Origin: Actinophytocola sp044466355
GTDB lineage: Bacteria; Actinomycetota; Actinomycetes; Mycobacteriales; Pseudonocardiaceae
Direction of reading: 5' to 3'
Length of the DNA stretch: 64,000 nucleotides
NCBI RefSeq assembly: GCF_044466355.1
Contig: NZ_JBITMQ010000008.1
Location: 321,590 to 385,589, forward strand
The notes beneath the pieces are model-generated. The model was not told the DNA's origin. It saw nothing but the letters and a program-made list of their open reading frames with translations, and searched no databases. Made by a program: the position numbers and the translations under genes. This document shows, piece after piece, positions 24,095-32,215 of this stretch (positions are counted from its first letter, which is position 1; every line of letters begins with the position of its first letter).

Positions 24095-24150
24095 ACCCGT
24101 GGAATGTGCCTTCAGGGCACGGGGTTAGCATCCTTTGAGCGGGAAGGGGC

Positions 24151-24312
24151 ATGGCTGGTGACGGAGAACACGAGCGGTACATCGAACTCGGCCGCACCAC
24201 TGCCGGGACCGACGAGCGCCGGCGAGGCACGGTCGTGAGCGAGCTTGCGAGCGAACCATGGACGCAGGGCGACCGCGAGCGGCCGAACCGAGCCTGCGAG
24301 GCACGGTCGTGA
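24151..24312 (+). CDS. Small 53-codon frame coupled to trpC
   Basis: ATG 24151 follows the good ribosome binding site GGAAGGGG. The frame runs to TGA 24310-24312, which overlaps the trpC GTG in GTGA. The product would begin MAGDGEHERYIELGRTT and be hydrophilic; its second half is encoded by the repeat element at 24235-24315. It may be a real small protein, a relic of the small gene often found at this place in actinobacterial trp operons, or simply a leader that carries ribosomes to trpC. I recognise no domain. Confidence 0.45.
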   Translation: MAGDGEHERYIELGRTTAGTDERRRGTVVSELASEPWTQGDRERPNRACEARS

Positions 24313-24315
24313 GCG
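24235..24315. repeat. Intergenic trp-operon repeat, copy 1
   Basis: About 80 bp from GTGAGCGAGCTTGCG to the trpC start GTGAGCG. It aligns over its whole length with copy 2 before trpA, sharing for example AGGGCGACCGCGAGCGG and GAGCCTGCGAG. The copy is also flanked by an exact 20-bp direct repeat (24222-24241 and 24296-24315), so the trpC start region looks duplicated around it. Confidence 0.75.
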
Positions 24316-25118
24316 TTCTCGAATCGATCATCGAGGGCGTGCGGGCGGACCTCGCGGTGCGTGAGGCCGCGCTGCCGTTCGACGTCGTGAAGGAGCGCGC
24401 GGCCAAGGCCGCGCCGCCCAGGGACGCCATCTCCGCCCTCCGCGCCTCGGACATCGGCGTCATCGCCGAGATCAAGCGCCGCAGCCCGTCGAAGGGCGAC
24501 CTGGCGCACATCCCGGAACCGGCGACGCTCGCCAAGGACTACGCCGACGCGGGCGCCCGCGTCATCAGCGTGCTCACCGAGCAGCGGCGCTTCGGCGGCT
24601 CGCTGGCCGACTTCGACGCGGTGCGTGCCGCGGTCGACGTCCCCTTGCTGCGCAAGGACTTCGTCGTCACGCCGTACCAGGTGCACGAGGCGCGCATGCA
24701 CGGCGCCGACATCGTGCTGCTCATCGTCGCCGCGCTCGAGCAGAACGCGCTGGTGTCGCTGCTCGACCGGGTCGAGTCGCTCGGCATGACCGCGCTGGTC
24801 GAGGTGCACACGGCCGAGGAGGCCGACCGCGCGCTGGAGGCCGGTGCGTCCGTTGTCGGCATCAACGCCCGTGACCTGCACACCCTCGAGGTCGACCGCG
24901 AGGTGTTCGGCAGGCTCGCGCCGGGCCTGCCGTTCGAGACCGTGAAGATCGCCGAGTCCGGCATCCGCGGCCCCGGCGACCTGATGACCCACGCCGGTGC
25001 CGGCGCGGACGCGGTGCTCGTCGGCGAGAGCCTGGTCGCGGCACCCGACCCGAAGGCGGCGCTGGTGCAGCTGGTGACCGCGGGGTCGCACCCCGCGTGC
25101 CCGAGGCCGAGCCGGTGA
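24309..25118 (+). CDS. trpC: Indole-3-glycerol phosphate synthase
   Basis: The 269-aa (beta/alpha)8 barrel is not fused to TrpF. Catalytic and substrate motifs are VIAEIKRRSPSKGDL, VLTEQRRFGGS, LLRKDFVVTPYQV, VEVHTAEEADRALEAG, GINARDLHTLEVD and AESGIRGPGD, all standard. GTG 24309 overlaps the stop of the small upstream frame and lies at the end of repeat copy 1. The stop overlaps trpB in GTGA. Confidence 0.96.
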   Translation: MSVLESIIEGVRADLAVREAALPFDVVKERAAKAAPPRDAISALRASDIGVIAEIKRRSPSKGDLAHIPEPATLAKDYADAGARVISVLTEQRRFGGSLADFDAVRAAVDVPLLRKDFVVTPYQVHEARMHGADIVLLIVAALEQNALVSLLDRVESLGMTALVEVHTAEEADRALEAGASVVGINARDLHTLEVDREVFGRLAPGLPFETVKIAESGIRGPGDLMTHAGAGADAVLVGESLVAAPDPKAALVQLVTAGSHPACPRPSR

Positions 25119-26347
25119 CCGATCAGGTGACACAGGACAAGCAGCACGAGCACGACCGGCACGATCCGGACGAGCGCGGACATTTCGGCCCGTACGGCGG
25201 CCGGTTCCTGCCCGAGGCCCTCATCGCGGCCATGGACGAGCTGGCCACCGTCTACGAGAAGGCGCGCCTGGACCCGGACTTCGTGGACGAGTTCAAGCGC
25301 CTGCTGCGTGACTACGCGGGCCGTCCGTCGCTGCTCACCGAGGCGCCGAGGTTCGCGGAGCACGCAGGCGGCGCGCGGATCTTCCTCAAGCGCGAGGACC
25401 TCAACCACACCGGCTCGCACAAGATCAACAACGTGCTGGGTCAGGCGCTGCTCACCAAGCGGATGGGCAAGAAGCGGGTCATCGCCGAGACCGGCGCGGG
25501 TCAGCACGGCGTCGCCACGGCCACCGCGTGCGCGTTGCTGGGTCTGGACTGCGTGGTCTACATGGGCGAGGTCGACACGCAGCGGCAGGCGCTGAACGTG
25601 GCCCGCATGCGGCTGCTCGGCGCCGAGGTCATCCCCGTGACCACCGGCTCCCGCACCCTCAAGGACGCGATCAACGAGGCGCTCCGCGACTGGGTGGCGA
25701 ACGTCGACTCCACGCACTACCTCCTGGGCACGGCCGCGGGTGGCCACCCGTTCCCGATGATGGTGCGCAACTTCCACAAGATCATCGGCCAGGAGGCCCG
25801 CGCGCAGATCCTGGAGAAGGCGGGCAGGCTGCCGGACGCGGTCACGGCGTGCGTCGGCGGCGGGTCCAACGCCATCGGCATCTTCCACGGCTTCATCGAC
25901 GACCCGGACGTGCGCCTGGTCGGGTACGAGCCGGGTGGGCACGGCATCGAGTCCGGTGAGCACGGCGCGACGCTGTCCGAGGGCACGCCCGGCATGCTGC
26001 ACGGCGCCAAGTCCTACCTGCTGCAGGACGAGGACGGGCAGACCATCGAGGCGTACTCGATCTCCGCGGGTCTCGACTACCCGGGCGTCGGCCCCGAGCA
26101 CGCCTGGCTGAAGGACACCGGCCGCGCCGAGTACCACCCGGTCACCGACGCCGAGGCCATGGACGCGTTCCAGCTGCTGTCGCGCACCGAGGGCATCATC
26201 CCGGCGATCGAGTCCGCGCACGCGCTGGCCGGCACGCTGAAGCTGGGCCGGGAACTGGGACCCGACGGGCTCATCGTGGTGTGCCTGTCCGGGCGGGGGG
26301 ACAAGGACATGGACACGGCCGCGTCGTACTTCGGGTTCACCTCATGA
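25115..26347 (+). CDS. trpB: Tryptophan synthase beta chain
   Basis: The 410-aa PLP enzyme condenses indole with serine. The N-terminal FGPYGGRFLPEAL, the PLP lysine in NHTGSHKINNVLG (Lys103), ETGAGQHGVA, the phosphate loop GGGSNAIG and the terminal SGRGDKD are all present. It begins with a His/Asp-rich tail of about 20 residues (DKQHEHDRHDPDERG). GTG 25115 overlapping the trpC stop is preferred over GTG 25097. The stop lies at the start of repeat copy 2. Confidence 0.97.
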   Translation: MTDQVTQDKQHEHDRHDPDERGHFGPYGGRFLPEALIAAMDELATVYEKARLDPDFVDEFKRLLRDYAGRPSLLTEAPRFAEHAGGARIFLKREDLNHTGSHKINNVLGQALLTKRMGKKRVIAETGAGQHGVATATACALLGLDCVVYMGEVDTQRQALNVARMRLLGAEVIPVTTGSRTLKDAINEALRDWVANVDSTHYLLGTAAGGHPFPMMVRNFHKIIGQEARAQILEKAGRLPDAVTACVGGGSNAIGIFHGFIDDPDVRLVGYEPGGHGIESGEHGATLSEGTPGMLHGAKSYLLQDEDGQTIEAYSISAGLDYPGVGPEHAWLKDTGRAEYHPVTDAEAMDAFQLLSRTEGIIPAIESAHALAGTLKLGRELGPDGLIVVCLSGRGDKDMDTAASYFGFTS

Positions 26348-26429
26348 GCGGAGCTTGCGGAGCGAATCATCAGGCACAGGGCGACCGCGAGCGGCTCCCC
26401 GGAGCCTGCGAGGGGGAGTCATGAGCGTT
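26344..26429. repeat. Intergenic trp-operon repeat, copy 2
   Basis: The ATGAGCGGAGCTTGCGGAGCG beginning overlaps the trpB stop and the end overlaps the trpA start (ATGAGCGTT). It aligns with copy 1 with a few one- to two-base gaps. The two copies occupy equivalent positions, each delivering the start codon of the next trp gene within the TGAGCGTT motif. Confidence 0.75.
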
Positions 26430-27212
26430 GTGACCGCCACGATCCAGGCCGCGAAGTCCGAGGGCCGGGCCGCGCTCGTCGGCTACCTGCCCGCCGGTTA
26501 CCCGACCGTGCCCGGCTCGGTCGAGGTGCTGACCGGCATGATCGACGCGGGCTGTGACCTGGTCGAGATCGGTGTCCCGTACTCCGACCCGGTGATGGAC
26601 GGCCCGACGATCCAGGCCGCCGCGAACACCGCGCTGTCCGCCGGGTTCCGGCTCCGCGACCTGTTCACGGTCGTCGAGCAGGTGTCGGCGGCAGGCGGCA
26701 AGGCCGTGGTCATGACGTACTGGAACCCGGTGTTCCGCTACGGGGTCGACCGGTTCGCCCGCGACCTGGCGGCGGCGGGCGGTCTCGGCATCATCACCCC
26801 GGACCTGGTGCCGGACGAGGCGCAGGACTGGCTCGCCGCGTCGGAGGCACACGGGCTCGACCGGATCTTCCTGGTCGCGCCGTCCTCGACCGAGGAGCGG
26901 ATCGCCCTGACCACCGCCGCGACCAGCGGTTTCCTGTACGCGGCCGCGGTCATGGGCGTCACCGGCGCCCGTGACGCCGTGGGCTCGGACGCGGCCGGGC
27001 TGGTCGCGCGGGCGCGGGCGCACACGTCGGTGCCGGTCGGTGTCGGGCTCGGCGTCCGGTCCGGTGACCAGGCCGCCGAGGTGGCCGGGTTCGCCGACGC
27101 GGTCATCGTGGGTTCGGCGTTCGTGTCGCGAGCGGGCGACAGCGTCGCGGCCGTCCGTGAGCTGGCGGAGGAGCTGGCAGACGGCGTCCGCCGCCCACTC
27201 GTCACCAGCTAG
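26421..27212 (+). CDS. trpA: Tryptophan synthase alpha chain
   Basis: The 263-aa (beta/alpha)8 subunit cleaves indole-3-glycerol phosphate. Catalytic Glu49 and Asp60 lie in LVEIGVPYSDPVMDGPTIQ. Other family blocks are MTYWNPVFRYGVDRFARD, LVAPSSTEERI and GVGLGVRSGDQA. ATG 26421 follows AGGGGGAG at good spacing, inside the repeat end. It closes the trp cluster; trpD and trpG are elsewhere. Confidence 0.96.
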   Translation: MSVVTATIQAAKSEGRAALVGYLPAGYPTVPGSVEVLTGMIDAGCDLVEIGVPYSDPVMDGPTIQAAANTALSAGFRLRDLFTVVEQVSAAGGKAVVMTYWNPVFRYGVDRFARDLAAAGGLGIITPDLVPDEAQDWLAASEAHGLDRIFLVAPSSTEERIALTTAATSGFLYAAAVMGVTGARDAVGSDAAGLVARARAHTSVPVGVGLGVRSGDQAAEVAGFADAVIVGSAFVSRAGDSVAAVRELAEELADGVRRPLVTS

Positions 27213-27338
27213 CGTTCCGAACTTTCGGCTCGGGACGCCAGGGGCGCAGCCAGGCGGTGACCATGATCGCGATGCGCAACGGCGGGTTTTGCGGACCTGA
27301 TGCGCCCGCCACACACGTCGCCCGTTACGGTGACGCGC

Positions 27339-28430
27339 GTGACTGTGGCGTCCAGTGTCTTCCTGGCCAACATCCCGAGCCCGGACAGGGGCGTGTGGGA
27401 GATCGGTCCCATTCCGATCCGCGCGTACGCTCTCTGCATCATCGCCGGCATCATCCTCGCGATCTGGTGGGGTGAGCGGCGGTGGATCGCCCGCGGTGGC
27501 ACCGCGGGGACGGTCATCGACATCGCCGTGTTCGCCGTGCCGTTCGGCCTGGTCGGCGGCCGCCTCTACCACGTGGCGACCGACTGGCACCGGTACTTCG
27601 GCGAGGGCAAGAACCCGCTCGACGCGCTGCGGATCTGGGACGGCGGCCTCGGTATCTGGGGCGCGATCGCGCTCGGCGCCGTCGGCGCACTGATCGGCTG
27701 CCGCGTCAAGGGCGTGCCACTGCCCGCGTACGCGGACGCCATCGCACCGGGCATCGTGGTCGCGCAGGCCATCGGCCGCGTCGGCAACTACTTCAACCAG
27801 GAGCTGTACGGCGGGCCGACCGACCTGCCCTGGGGCCTGGAGCTGTACCGGCGGGTCAACGAAGTCGGCGACGACGACAACCTCAACGGTGTCGCGATCA
27901 ACCACATCCCGATCCTGGGCAGCCCGGTCCACCCCACGTTCCTCTACGAGCTGATCTGGAACCTGCTCGTCGCCGGGCTGGTCGTGTGGGCGGACCGCAA
28001 GTTCCGCCTCGGCCACGGCCGCGCGTTCGCGCTGTACGTCATGGGTTACACCCTGGGCCGCACGTGGATCGAGCTGATGCGGACCGACGAGGCGACGCTC
28101 GTGTTCGGCGTGCGGGTCAACGTCTGGGTGTCGATGCTCGTGTTCGCCGGGGCGGCGCTGTACTTCCTGATGGCCCGGTCGCGCGGGGAACGGGAGGATC
28201 CGTCGCTGCTGCGCGGCAAGGACGCGCCTCCGGTCGACGAGCCGGGCGACGAGGCTGAGGCTGATCAGGAGGCCAAGCCGGACGCGGACGCGGAGCCGGA
28301 GAAGGCGTCCGACTCGGATGCGGAATCCGACACCGCCGCGGACGAGAAGGCTGACACCGAGAAGGCCGACACCGACGAGAAGGCCGGTACCGACAGGAAG
28401 GCGGACGCCTCCTCGAAGTCCGACAACTGA
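27339..28430 (+). CDS. lgt: Prolipoprotein diacylglyceryl transferase with long acidic C-terminal tail
   Basis: The multi-pass membrane enzyme adds diacylglycerol to the lipobox cysteine of prelipoproteins. About 363 aa; the Lgt core (to about residue 290) has seven hydrophobic segments, the essential GGRLYHVATDW block and the signature GRVGNYFNQELYGGPTDLPWG. The last ~70 residues are a low-complexity tail of Asp, Glu, Ala and Lys repeats (KADTEKADTDEKAG type), facing the cytoplasm if topology is standard. TACGGT (27329-27334 region) may be the -10 of a near-leaderless promoter. GTG 27339 was chosen over the ATG at 27300 for that reason. Several lipoprotein substrates are encoded in this window. 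Confidence 0.93.
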   Translation: MTVASSVFLANIPSPDRGVWEIGPIPIRAYALCIIAGIILAIWWGERRWIARGGTAGTVIDIAVFAVPFGLVGGRLYHVATDWHRYFGEGKNPLDALRIWDGGLGIWGAIALGAVGALIGCRVKGVPLPAYADAIAPGIVVAQAIGRVGNYFNQELYGGPTDLPWGLELYRRVNEVGDDDNLNGVAINHIPILGSPVHPTFLYELIWNLLVAGLVVWADRKFRLGHGRAFALYVMGYTLGRTWIELMRTDEATLVFGVRVNVWVSMLVFAGAALYFLMARSRGEREDPSLLRGKDAPPVDEPGDEAEADQEAKPDADAEPEKASDSDAESDTAADEKADTEKADTDEKAGTDRKADASSKSDN

Positions 28431-28440
28431 CGTCGTACGG

Positions 28441-28473
28441 AGGGCCTGGTCGCTCAGCGAGCGACCAGGCCCT
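28441..28473. terminator. Strong rho-independent terminator after lgt
   Basis: A perfect 15-bp stem (28441-28455 with 28459-28473) with the triloop AGC is followed by TTTCC. The right arm contains the last codons and stop of the convergent DapB-like gene, so it also terminates that message. Confidence 0.85.
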
Positions 28474-29518
28474 TTCCTGTGATCAGGGGCAGGTCCAGGG
28501 CGGTCAGCAGGCCGGGTTTCGCGGCCACCACGGCCGGGACCGCGTTCACCAGGCGCATCGCCGTGGCCTTCAGGCCGCCGGTGTTGTGGTCGCCGTCGGT
28601 CGCCTCGATGTGCAGGTCCAGCGTGTAGTTCGGCTCGCCCGTCACCTGTACCCGGTACCCGCCCTGGCCCGGCATCCGCGGCCAGTCCGGGCCCAGGTCC
28701 GGGTGCAGCCGCGTCACGTGTTCCAGTACGCACACCGCTCTGTCGCCGACCATGCCGCGTACCTCGAACCGCAGTGCGGCGGCCGTGCCCTCCTCGATCA
28801 CCCCGGCGGGCACCTCGATCCGGTGCGGGGCGGGCAGCCGTGTCGCCGACTCCTCCACGCGGTCGAGCCGCACGCCCAGGCCCGCGGCCAGCTGGCGCAC
28901 GACGCTGCCCCACGCCAGCGACAGCACACCCGGCATCAGCAGCATCGGCACGTCGTCGAGCTCGCGGCCGAACCCCATGATGTCGAAGAGGATCTTCGCG
29001 TTGTCGTACGTCCCGTAGTCGAGGATCTCCAGGCAGCGCACCTGGTCGATCCGCTCGCACACCGACGTCAGCACCAGCGGCAGCCAGTCGTTCGCGAAGC
29101 CCGGGTCGATGCCGTTCACGAACAGCGACGCGCCGCCCTCCGCCGCGGCGGCGTGGATCGGTGCGACCAGTTCGTCGGGGACCACGCCGTACGGGTACTG
29201 CAGGAACACGGGGCCACTCGCCACGACGTTCACACCGGCCCGCAAGAAGCGCGCCAGGTCGGCCAGTGCTTCGGTCAGGCGGTCGTCGGCCATGGCCGTG
29301 TAGACCACGCAGTCGGGGCGGCCCGCGAGCAACGCGTCCGCGTCGGTGGTCGCCGCGACGCCGAGGGTGCGGCCGAGACCGGCCAGCTCACCGGCGTCGC
29401 ACCCCGCTTTGTCCGGAGTGGACACCCAGACTCCGGTCAGCGCCAGTTCGGGGTGTGCGGCGATGCCCGCGAGCGCGTGCCTGCCGACGTTTCCGGTGCT
29501 CCACTGGATGACTCTCAT
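28454..29518 (-). CDS. DapB-like NAD(P)-binding dehydrogenase (2,4-diaminopentanoate dehydrogenase / amine dehydrogenase family)
   Basis: The 354-aa protein begins MRVIQWSTGNVGRHALAGIA, a Rossmann nucleotide-binding start typical of the dihydrodipicolinate-reductase-like group annotated in mycobacteria and relatives. Other features are PDCVVYTAMADDRLTEAL, VVASGPVFLQYPYG and FVNGIDPGFANDWLP. It is longer than DapB and is not expected to work in lysine synthesis. The ATG at 29518 overlaps the stop of the upstream SDR gene (ATGA), so both form one operon, perhaps in steroid or lipid metabolism (inference from the operator upstream). Confidence 0.8.
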   Translation of the reverse strand: MRVIQWSTGNVGRHALAGIAAHPELALTGVWVSTPDKAGCDAGELAGLGRTLGVAATTDADALLAGRPDCVVYTAMADDRLTEALADLARFLRAGVNVVASGPVFLQYPYGVVPDELVAPIHAAAAEGGASLFVNGIDPGFANDWLPLVLTSVCERIDQVRCLEILDYGTYDNAKILFDIMGFGRELDDVPMLLMPGVLSLAWGSVVRQLAAGLGVRLDRVEESATRLPAPHRIEVPAGVIEEGTAAALRFEVRGMVGDRAVCVLEHVTRLHPDLGPDWPRMPGQGGYRVQVTGEPNYTLDLHIEATDGDHNTGGLKATAMRLVNAVPAVVAAKPGLLTALDLPLITGKGLVAR

Positions 29519-30294
29519 AGGTCCGGTAATCCCAGTTCGAGGTTCGGTTGCTGGAGGCCGCCGTCGACCTCGAGCACCTTGCCGGTCACGTAACCGCCCG
29601 CGGCGGACACCAGGAACAGCACCGTCGCCGCGATGTCCGCGGCTTCGCCGATGCGACGCAACGGTGTCGCCCCGGTCATCTTCTCGCGCAGCTCGTCGTT
29701 GGTCAGCACGACGTCCAACGCCGACGTCGCGACAGAGCCGACCGCGATCGCGTTCACGCGGATGCGTGGGGCGAGGTCGTACGCGGCCAGTTCGGTGTAG
29801 TGGGAGAGCGCGGCCTTCGCGGTCCCGTACGCCAGGTAGCCGCGCCCGGTGACCCGGCCCATGATCGACGAGATGTTCACGACCGAGCCCGTCGTCATCA
29901 GCGGGACGGCAGCACGGGTCAGCGCGTGCGCGGTCGAGACGTTGAAGTGGAAGGCCTTTTCGAGGAAGTCCGTGCCGGTGTCGAGGAACGGGCGCGGGTA
30001 GGTGCCGCCGACGTTGTTGACCACGATGTCGAGGCGCCCGAACGTGTCGTGGGCGATCCGCGCCAACCCGGCCGCCGCGTCCACGTCGGACAGATCGGCC
30101 GCGACGACCCGCGCGCGCCTGCCCGTGGCCGCCACCCGCTCGGCGACCTCGTCCAGGTCGCTCGTGGTGCGTGCGGAGATCACCACGTCGGCGCCCGCCT
30201 CGGCCAGCGCGACGGCGGTCGCGGCCCCGATCCCGCGCCCGGCCCCGGTCACGACGGCCACCTGGTCGGCAACCCGGAACCGGTCGAGGATCAC
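29515..30294 (-). CDS. Short-chain dehydrogenase/reductase
   Basis: The 259-aa classical SDR has the cofactor motif VVTGAGRGIGAATA, NNVGG (the NAG-type motif), catalytic Ser in VVNISSIMG, the YxxxK pair in LAYGTAKAAL, and the C-terminal GYVTGKVLEVDGG. It resembles FabG/7-alpha-hydroxysteroid-dehydrogenase-type oxidoreductases; the substrate is open. GTG 30294 was chosen as the first start before the nucleotide fold. The -10-like TACAGT lies about a helical turn upstream, giving a leaderless message, and a palindromic operator overlaps it. Confidence 0.9.
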   Translation of the reverse strand: MILDRFRVADQVAVVTGAGRGIGAATAVALAEAGADVVISARTTSDLDEVAERVAATGRRARVVAADLSDVDAAAGLARIAHDTFGRLDIVVNNVGGTYPRPFLDTGTDFLEKAFHFNVSTAHALTRAAVPLMTTGSVVNISSIMGRVTGRGYLAYGTAKAALSHYTELAAYDLAPRIRVNAIAVGSVATSALDVVLTNDELREKMTGATPLRRIGEAADIAATVLFLVSAAGGYVTGKVLEVDGGLQQPNLELGLPDL

Positions 30295-30303
30295 GGGCAG
30301 AAC

Positions 30304-30317
30304 TGTAACACGTTCTA
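30304..30317. promoter_or_regulatory. KstR-like TetR operator (TGTAACACGTTCTA)
   Basis: The 14 bases fit the KstR consensus TNNAACNNGTTNNA exactly at the fixed positions. It overlaps the proposed -10 of the SDR/DapB-like operon. KstR controls cholesterol catabolism in mycobacteria and rhodococci. A KstR-family gene is not in the window, so other TetR proteins with the same AAC-N2-GTT preference are possible. Confidence 0.5.
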
Positions 30318-30389
30318 CCTGGGCTCGCCGCGAACCCGCATGTGCACGAAACCGACAACTCGGTGTGTTGCGGAGCGCGACTCGCGGGG

Positions 30390-31187
30390 TCAGGGGTGGG
30401 TTGGCTGGTGGGTGGGGGTTCGGGTCGGGGCTACCACCAGTTGGCCGTCCTCGGTGGTCAGGACCTCCACGCGGGCGTCGTAGTGGCGGGCGATCGTGTC
30501 CTTCGTCAGCACGTCCTCCGGGGTGCCCGCCGCGACCACGTTTCCCTTGTCCAGCAACAACAGCCGGGTCGCGTACTGGGCCGAGAGCGTCAGGTCGTGC
30601 AGCGTGCTGACGACCGTCGCGCCCTCCTCGTGGCGCAGGCGGTCGATGAGGTCGAGCAGTGCCTGCGCGTGCCCGATGTCCAGCCCGGTCGTCGGCTCGT
30701 CCAGCAGCAGCAGGCTCGCCTCCTGGGCCAGCACCCGCGCCAGCACGGTCCGCTGTCGCTCGCCACCCGACAACGTCCGCAGCGCTCGGGTCGCCAGCGG
30801 CCCCAGGTCCAGGCGCTCCAGCACCTGCGACACCACCGCGAGGTCCGACCTGCGCTCCCGCGCCAGCGGCGACAGGTGCGGCGTGCGGCCCAGCAGCACG
30901 TAGTCGGTCACCGTCAGCCGGTCCGGCAGCTGCGGGGTCTGCGGCGCGTACGCGATCGCCCGCGCGCGTTCGCGGTTCGACAGCGTCGTCACCGGCACGT
31001 CGTCGAGCAGGATCTCGCCGTCGTGCGGCACGATCCCGACGATCGACTTGAGCAGCGACGACTTCCCGGCGCCGTTCGGGCCGATGATCGCGAGCCACCC
31101 GCCCGGCTCCAGGGTCACGTCGACGTCCGCGGCCACCACCCGCGTGCCGTAGCGGGCGCTCACCCCGCGCAGGGTCAGGGCGGTCAT
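30390..31187 (-). CDS. btuD: Cobalamin ABC transporter ATP-binding protein
   Basis: The 265-aa FecE/BtuD-type ATPase has Walker A GPNGAGKSS, Q-loop AYAPQTPQLPDRLTV, signature LSGGERQRT, Walker B LLLLDEPTTGLDIGH and the switch STLHDLTL. The layout is that of siderophore, haem and B12 importers. The upstream cobalamin riboswitch on the same operon identifies the likely cargo. ATG 31187 overlaps the permease stop (ATGA). The C-terminus is Thr/Pro/His-rich (PTRTPTHQPTHP). Confidence 0.88.
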   Translation of the reverse strand: MTALTLRGVSARYGTRVVAADVDVTLEPGGWLAIIGPNGAGKSSLLKSIVGIVPHDGEILLDDVPVTTLSNRERARAIAYAPQTPQLPDRLTVTDYVLLGRTPHLSPLARERRSDLAVVSQVLERLDLGPLATRALRTLSGGERQRTVLARVLAQEASLLLLDEPTTGLDIGHAQALLDLIDRLRHEEGATVVSTLHDLTLSAQYATRLLLLDKGNVVAAGTPEDVLTKDTIARHYDARVEVLTTEDGQLVVAPTRTPTHQPTHP

Positions 31188-32215
31188 CGCAGCTGGCTCC
31201 GGTTCATCCGCAGCACGAGCAGGAAGAACGGCGCGCCCGTGAACGCCGTGATCACCCCGATCGGCAGCTCGGCGGGCGCGAACGCGGTCCGCGCGATGTG
31301 GTCGGCGATGATCAGGAACATCCCGCCGCCCAACAGGGACAGCGGCACCACCACGCGGTAGCTCGCCCCGGCGAGCAGCCGCACCACGTGCGGCACCACG
31401 ATCCCGACGAACCCGATCAGCCCGCTCACCGACACGGCCGCCGCCGTCGCGAGGGACGCCGACAGCAGGACCACCACGCGCACGCGCCCCGGGTTGATGC
31501 CGAGGGACGCGGCCTCGTCGTCGCCGACCGCCAGCACGTCGAGCAGCCGTCCGCACAGGCACAGGATGGCCGCCGCCACCCCGATGTAGGGCAGCGTGAC
31601 CAGCACCTCGGTCCAGCCGGACGTGTTCAGCCCGCCCAGCATCCAGCTGTAGACCTGCTTGATGGTGTCGGTGTTGAGCTGCTGCGCGAACGTTTGCACC
31701 GCCGTCAGGAACGACGCCACCGCCACGCCGGCCAGGAGCAGCACCGCCGTGCCGCCACCGGCGGACCGGCCGAGCAGCCACGTCAGCGACACCCCGCCGA
31801 TCGAGCCCGCGAACGCGGCGAGCGGCAGCGGGCCGACGATCCACCCGGCGGTCTGCGGCGCGGCGACCACCACGATCGTCGCCGCCATGCCCGCACCCGC
31901 GGCCGCGCCGAGCAGGTACGGGTCGGCGAGCGGGTTGCGGAACACGCCCTGGAACGCCGCTCCCGACACCGCCAGCGCCGCGCCGACGAGCCCCGCCAGC
32001 ACGACGCGGGGGAGCCGCACCTGCCACACGATCGCGGCCTCGGTCGCCGACAGCGGTGACGTGCCGCCGGTCAGCTGTGCCCACACCTCGTGCACCACCC
32101 TGGTCCAGCCCAGGTTGGCGGCGCCGAGCAGCGTGGACACCGAGACGACGGCGACCAGTCCCGCCACCGCCAGGGCGAGGACGCCCGGGCGGAGGCGGGT
32201 GGGGGTCGCGATCAG
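31184..32215 (-). CDS. btuC: Cobalamin ABC transporter permease (FecCD/BtuC family)
   Basis: The ~343-aa protein has about ten membrane helices, among them LAGLVGAALAVSGAAFQGVFRNPLADP, whose GAxFQGVFRNPLADP stretch is the family signature, and SGLIGFVGIVVPHVVRLL. The start is awkward: no ATG, GTG or TTG lies before the first helix within the intergenic limit. The CTG at 32215 overlaps the binding-protein stop as CTGA, matching the pattern of its neighbours. A GTG at 32167 would cut helix 1. I give the CTG with low certainty. Confidence 0.88.
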   Translation of the reverse strand: MIATPTRLRPGVLALAVAGLVAVVSVSTLLGAANLGWTRVVHEVWAQLTGGTSPLSATEAAIVWQVRLPRVVLAGLVGAALAVSGAAFQGVFRNPLADPYLLGAAAGAGMAATIVVVAAPQTAGWIVGPLPLAAFAGSIGGVSLTWLLGRSAGGGTAVLLLAGVAVASFLTAVQTFAQQLNTDTIKQVYSWMLGGLNTSGWTEVLVTLPYIGVAAAILCLCGRLLDVLAVGDDEAASLGINPGRVRVVVLLSASLATAAAVSVSGLIGFVGIVVPHVVRLLAGASYRVVVPLSLLGGGMFLIIADHIARTAFAPAELPIGVITAFTGAPFFLLVLRMNRSQLR

